Below, in pieces: positions 60,982 to 64,000 of a stretch of DNA of 64,000 nucleotides. The stretch comes from Exiguobacterium oxidotolerans JCM 12280 (GTDB lineage Bacteria; Bacillota; Bacilli; Exiguobacteriales; Exiguobacteriaceae): contig NZ_JNIS01000001.1 of NCBI RefSeq assembly GCF_000702625.1, forward strand, positions 2,980,001 to 3,044,000, read 5' to 3'. Every line of letters begins with the position of its first letter. The stretch's first letter is position 1. Both the position numbers and the translations under genes were made by a program. The notes beneath the pieces are model-generated. The model searched no databases. It had not been told where the DNA came from and was given only the letters and a program-made list of their open reading frames with translations.

Positions 60982-63240
60982 TTAGAAGACGAATTCATTT
61001 TTTTGATAAAGAGCATCCAGCAACTCCGTGAAGTGTTGTGCATTGATTGGTTTAGAGAAGAGATACCCTTGTCCGATGGAGCAGCCATACTCTTTTAATA
61101 TCGTCGACTGACTGGGTGATTCGATGCCTTCGGCGACGACATTCAGTTGCAGATTCAAACCGAGTTCGACGATGGTTTTGACCATTGGCGATCGACTGCT
61201 TCGACTTAACCGGTCGATGAAGGATTTATCAATTTTTATCGTATCGATGGGTAATTGTTCAAGGACACTTAAGGAAGAATAGCCTGTCCCAAAATCGTCA
61301 ATCGAACATTTGACACCGATTTTCTTTAATTTTTTTAAGATGGAGACGCTCTCCGTAATATTTTGGACGATACTTTCCGTAATCTCGAGTTCGAGATGGT
61401 TCGGCTGCAAGTCGGTTTCCAGTAAAATTGACGACACGACTTCACAAAAATGACGATTTTGAAATTGAAGAGCCGATACGTTGACAGAAAGTAACAGGGG
61501 AGGATAACCACTCGCTTGCCACTGTTTACTTTGCGTACAAGCGGTCCGTAAAACCCACTCGCCAATCTCATTGATCAAACCCGTCTCTTCAGCAATCGGG
61601 ATGAATTCAACAGGGGAGATCATACCGAGTTGTGGATGTTCCCACCTCAGTAACGCTTCCATCCCGACAATCGTCTTCGTTTGTAAATGTACTTTCGGTT
61701 GATAGTGGACGGACAATTGATTCAGTTCGATTGCTTTTTGTAATTGAACTTCGAGTTCCATTTTTCGAAGGACATCCGATTCTAGACGTTCACTGTAGAT
61801 GATGAAATCGTTTTTGCCTGATGTTTTCGAATGATGGAGGGCCGTACTTGCATTTTTGAGTAAGTCTTCTGCATTTTCTCCATGCTGAGGGTAAATACTG
61901 ATACCAATATTTGTTTTTACAGAAAATTCATGATCAGACATGATGAATGGGACGTGTAATTCCTGGATGATTGTACTCGTAAAATCTTGATAAGCGACCG
62001 CACAATCATTTTCTACCAAGATGACGAATTCATCGCCACCGATCCGGAACACCGGCAAACTGCCATTATGGGTCAGACTAAGCCTTGAAGCGACTTCTTT
62101 TAGGACATCGTCACCAATTCGATGACCGAGCGCGTCATTGATCATTTTAAAGCGATTTAAATTGACTAGGATTAGGGCGAAGTGGGTCATCGATTCAGTT
62201 GTCAAATAGCGGTCAACGGTATTGATGAAATTCAGACGATTCCCGAGTTGTGTCAGAGGGTCGTAATAGGCTAAATGTTGGAGTTCCGTAAAGAGCTTCT
62301 TATTTTTAACCATGACGAAGGATTGACGGGTGATGATCATCACGAAAATTAAAAACCAACCAAAACTTAACGAATTGATTCGCCAGTCGTAACTTTCAAT
62401 CATCAGGATTGTCAAAACAATGATGCTTAAGTAGGGAAATAAAAATTCGCGCTGAAGGAGGGGAAGCTTTTTCTTCGGTTCATGCGACGAAATCCCTTTG
62501 CTATAGCGATAGCCCGTAAAGCCAATCAAGAGTAAGGCAGTTGTCCAAATATAGTCGACGAACCCGCCAGCCGTATACGTCTGTTGTGTAGAAAAATAAG
62601 AGAACAAGGAATCACCGACTAGTTGGAGTAATAATCCCATGACTAAGAAAAATAAGCTTCTGTTCTCTTTTTCAAAATGAAGCAAATAATACAGGGTGAT
62701 GACTAAAAAAAGCAGTGCCAGGTCAATCACTAAAAAGATGACAGTATAGGTAATCGATAACGTAGTCGAAAACTTTAAGGCAATCAGCGGTGACAGCAAA
62801 TAATGATAACTGATTGAAATGGAAGCAATCATATAGATGACTGTATTAAAAAAATACGATTTGTTCGAAAAGTCAACGACGTTCGTGCGGATTTTATAAA
62901 TCAAGGCACTCAAGTAACAAATGTATGAGAAGACCCAGATAAAATTAGACAGAAGAGGGGTGTTGATCTCTTGATTGATCAAAGTTAAGTAAAACCAAAT
63001 GGCTGTCCCGAATGTCGAGAAAAATACACCCAGTGATAAAAGGAGCCAAAATGCTTTTAATCGAGTCGCTTTTTGTTGATAAACTTGCCACAGCCAGTAG
63101 AAACTGATGATGCCAATGCTGAATTGTACACCGTTCGACAGCAGTATCCGGGTGCTAGCTGTCGAGATGAATGTGTTGCTTATCAGATAGATAGCAGACA
63201 CGACGATCGTCAATAGCACAAGAATGTTTTTGAAGACCAT
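60982..63240 (-). CDS. Membrane GGDEF-EAL protein
   Basis: The 752-residue protein has about nine membrane helices (1-290), a GGDEF domain (intact GGDEF at 401-405, no I-site) and an EAL domain (about 495-745) with active-site EALLRW (from 528), ELEITES and DDFGTGYSSL (from 647). Both domains look complete, so it may make or break c-di-GMP; many such pairs act mainly as phosphodiesterases. A perfect sigma-D -10 (GCCGATAA) lies upstream. It precedes the PAS-GGDEF gene on the same strand by 169 bp. Confidence 0.88.
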   Translation of the reverse strand: MVFKNILVLLTIVVSAIYLISNTFISTASTRILLSNGVQFSIGIISFYWLWQVYQQKATRLKAFWLLLSLGVFFSTFGTAIWFYLTLINQEINTPLLSNFIWVFSYICYLSALIYKIRTNVVDFSNKSYFFNTVIYMIASISISYHYLLSPLIALKFSTTLSITYTVIFLVIDLALLFLVITLYYLLHFEKENRSLFFLVMGLLLQLVGDSLFSYFSTQQTYTAGGFVDYIWTTALLLIGFTGYRYSKGISSHEPKKKLPLLQREFLFPYLSIIVLTILMIESYDWRINSLSFGWFLIFVMIITRQSFVMVKNKKLFTELQHLAYYDPLTQLGNRLNFINTVDRYLTTESMTHFALILVNLNRFKMINDALGHRIGDDVLKEVASRLSLTHNGSLPVFRIGGDEFVILVENDCAVAYQDFTSTIIQELHVPFIMSDHEFSVKTNIGISIYPQHGENAEDLLKNASTALHHSKTSGKNDFIIYSERLESDVLRKMELEVQLQKAIELNQLSVHYQPKVHLQTKTIVGMEALLRWEHPQLGMISPVEFIPIAEETGLINEIGEWVLRTACTQSKQWQASGYPPLLLSVNVSALQFQNRHFCEVVSSILLETDLQPNHLELEITESIVQNITESVSILKKLKKIGVKCSIDDFGTGYSSLSVLEQLPIDTIKIDKSFIDRLSRSSRSPMVKTIVELGLNLQLNVVAEGIESPSQSTILKEYGCSIGQGYLFSKPINAQHFTELLDALYQKNEFVF

Positions 63241-63296
63241 GGTTGATTGTCCTCCTCTATGCGAGTTGTCTAAAGATAGTTTTTCCCTATATCTTT

Positions 63297-63324
63297 TTAT
63301 CGGCAGAATGCTCTAAAAAATCGA
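63297..63324 (-). promoter_or_regulatory. Sigma-D type promoter before GGDEF-EAL gene
   Basis: On the minus strand GCCGATAA (63304-63297) is a perfect sigma-D -10. The -35 region (TCGA, 16 bp upstream) is weak. It lies about 57 bp before the start codon. Confidence 0.5.
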
Positions 63325-63394
63325 GAGGTGGACATGATTTAAACTAGAAAACCTAGCAAAATCACTACAACCGGCAGTCATTTCGGACGAAAAT

Positions 63395-63423
63395 CAAAAA
63401 AAGAGATGACATGGTGTCATCTC
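63395..63423 (-). terminator. Terminator downstream of the gene at 63527
   Basis: GAGATGACA-n3-TGTCATCTC is a perfect 9-bp stem. On the minus strand it is followed by a run of seven T. It stands about 100 bp after the stop of the small gene, with the likely decayed repeat between. Confidence 0.75.
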
Positions 63424-63510
63424 AGCTCGTAGCAAAACTTTTATGAAGATAAAAGATTTTGTTTGGGAATGCAAATCTACCCCCGTCTCGTCTACGAAGT
63501 GGAACAGCAT
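63423..63510. repeat. Possible decayed copy of the terminator-associated repeat (copy E)
   Basis: Directly next to the hairpin stands CAGCTCGTAGCAAAACTTTT then ATGAAG, which matches the ends of copies C and D (CAGCGTGCAGACAAACTATT then ATGAAG) at about 20 of 26 positions. TCGTCTACG occurs at the far side. The core CGAGGAAAGCAACG is missing. Confidence 0.45.
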
Positions 63511-63526
63511 ATAGGAAAAAAGTATC

Positions 63527-63703
63527 CTACTTTTCACGTAACACGTGTCGGAGTTCGCTGACGCCAAGGGTCAGCATATAAAGCGAAAGTGGTATGAAGA
63601 ATACTAAAAACGATAGTGTCGTTATGACATCCAATAAAAATAAACTGATCAGGATAATGGTCAAAATGGTCGTCAAGCTGACGAGCGAACTGCGGTTAGA
63701 CAT
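63527..63703 (-). CDS. Small membrane protein (58 aa)
   Basis: ATG 63703 has AAAGGAGGAG upstream and gives MSNRSSLVSLTTILTIILIS, followed by one long or two short helices and the basic end ELRHVLREK. It overlaps the end of the partial gene to its right by eight bases, so the two form one unit. A longer frame upstream has no support. Confidence 0.6.
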   Translation of the reverse strand: MSNRSSLVSLTTILTIILISLFLLDVITTLSFLVFFIPLSLYMLTLGVSELRHVLREK

Positions 63704-64000
63704 CGTTCTCCTCCTTTGAGTGGTTATTCTTCCGCAAACGGGCATACCGGATGATGGCCGGTACCGCGATCGAAATCGAAAAAGCGCTAACGAGCAACAA
63801 ATCGGTCTGCCCGAAAAATAAATAATCGATGCCGATCAACAAAAATAATAAAATCTGGATGATCCGAAAACGGAGTTGCGTACTCCGGTGAATGATGTCC
63901 TGTTCTTTTGATGGACTGGCGTGGTGCGTATTCTGACTCAGTAATTCAAAATAAAAATAACTGAGGACGCCGAGTTGGACGACCGAAAAGAAGGTAGCGC
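63696..64000 (-). CDS. Membrane protein, C-terminal part (cut by window edge)
   Basis: The frame entering from the right edge reads ATFFSVVQLGVLSYFYFELL, a hydrophilic part SQNTHHASPSKEQDIIHR, then two membrane helices (FRIIQILLFLLIGIDYLFF, LLLVSAFSISIAVPAIIRY) and the end RLRKNNHSKEENDV. The stop TAA (63696-63698) lies inside the start of the small membrane gene at 63703. The family is not recognised and the start is outside the window. Confidence 0.6.
   Translation of the reverse strand, partial: ATFFSVVQLGVLSYFYFELLSQNTHHASPSKEQDIIHRSTQLRFRIIQILLFLLIGIDYLFFGQTDLLLVSAFSISIAVPAIIRYARLRKNNHSKEENDV

Overview
The window looks like a stretch of a chromosome from a low-to-mid GC member of the Bacillota, most probably Exiguobacterium. 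I infer this from the protein families (5TMR-type diguanylate cyclase, HAAS-domain protein with a PadR regulator, PhoP-type Pho box, sigma-D promoters, Bacillus-like AGGAGG ribosome binding sites) and the codon habit. I could not run a search, so the genus is a judgement. It is accessory-rich: about 75 genes, mostly in short one-to-three-gene units. They include seven GNAT acetyltransferases, three Nudix hydrolases, five MFS exporters (one partial), a DMT exporter, five GGDEF proteins and many small membrane proteins.

Layout. 1-3.1 kb: partial MFS gene, a terminator-bracketed repeat, GNAT plus DUF4177, and a 5TM diguanylate cyclase. 3.2-6.0 kb: rifampin ADP-ribosyltransferase (arr), two small membrane proteins, then a phage-like trio (DnaD-like protein, M15 endolysin, XhlB/SPP1-type holin) whose first ribosome binding site sits in two competing hairpins. 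6.1-15.9 kb: a second cyclase behind a sigma-D promoter, threonine aldolase family enzyme, a MerR/SDR divergent pair, MFS, FlaR-like ATPase and flavohaemoglobin. 16-31.6 kb: SgrR-like regulator opposite an MFS exporter, PadR with HAAS protein, GntR with DMT exporter, Nudix and NAT enzymes, a third cyclase, a HAD phosphatase killed by a nonsense codon, two GNATs and a C45 acyltransferase. 31.7-42 kb: chemotaxis receptor behind a sigma-D promoter, VanZ protein with an IS200/IS605-like remnant just upstream, an arsR-arsB-CoA-disulfide reductase operon with twin operators, and alkaline phosphatase plus lipoprotein behind a Pho box. 42-51 kb: GNATs, XRE, NorA-like MFS with TetR, amine oxidase, an AT-rich block (MFS, winged-helix regulator, Na+/H+ antiporter). 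51-56.7 kb: beta-glucoside PTS operon with its GntR regulator, then a nucleosidase. 56.8-64 kb: PadR with a frameshifted DUF2812 gene, and two large membrane c-di-GMP proteins.

Most striking observation: four intergenic repeats (231-543, 11703-11868, 39203-39543, 58525-58908), with a likely fifth decayed copy near 63423-63510. Each is bracketed by two copies of the local gene's own rho-independent terminator hairpin. The hairpin sequence differs between loci, but the material between the hairpins has common ends and a common core. This suggests a terminator-associated mobile or amplifiable repeat, mosaic in structure, that I cannot match to a named family.
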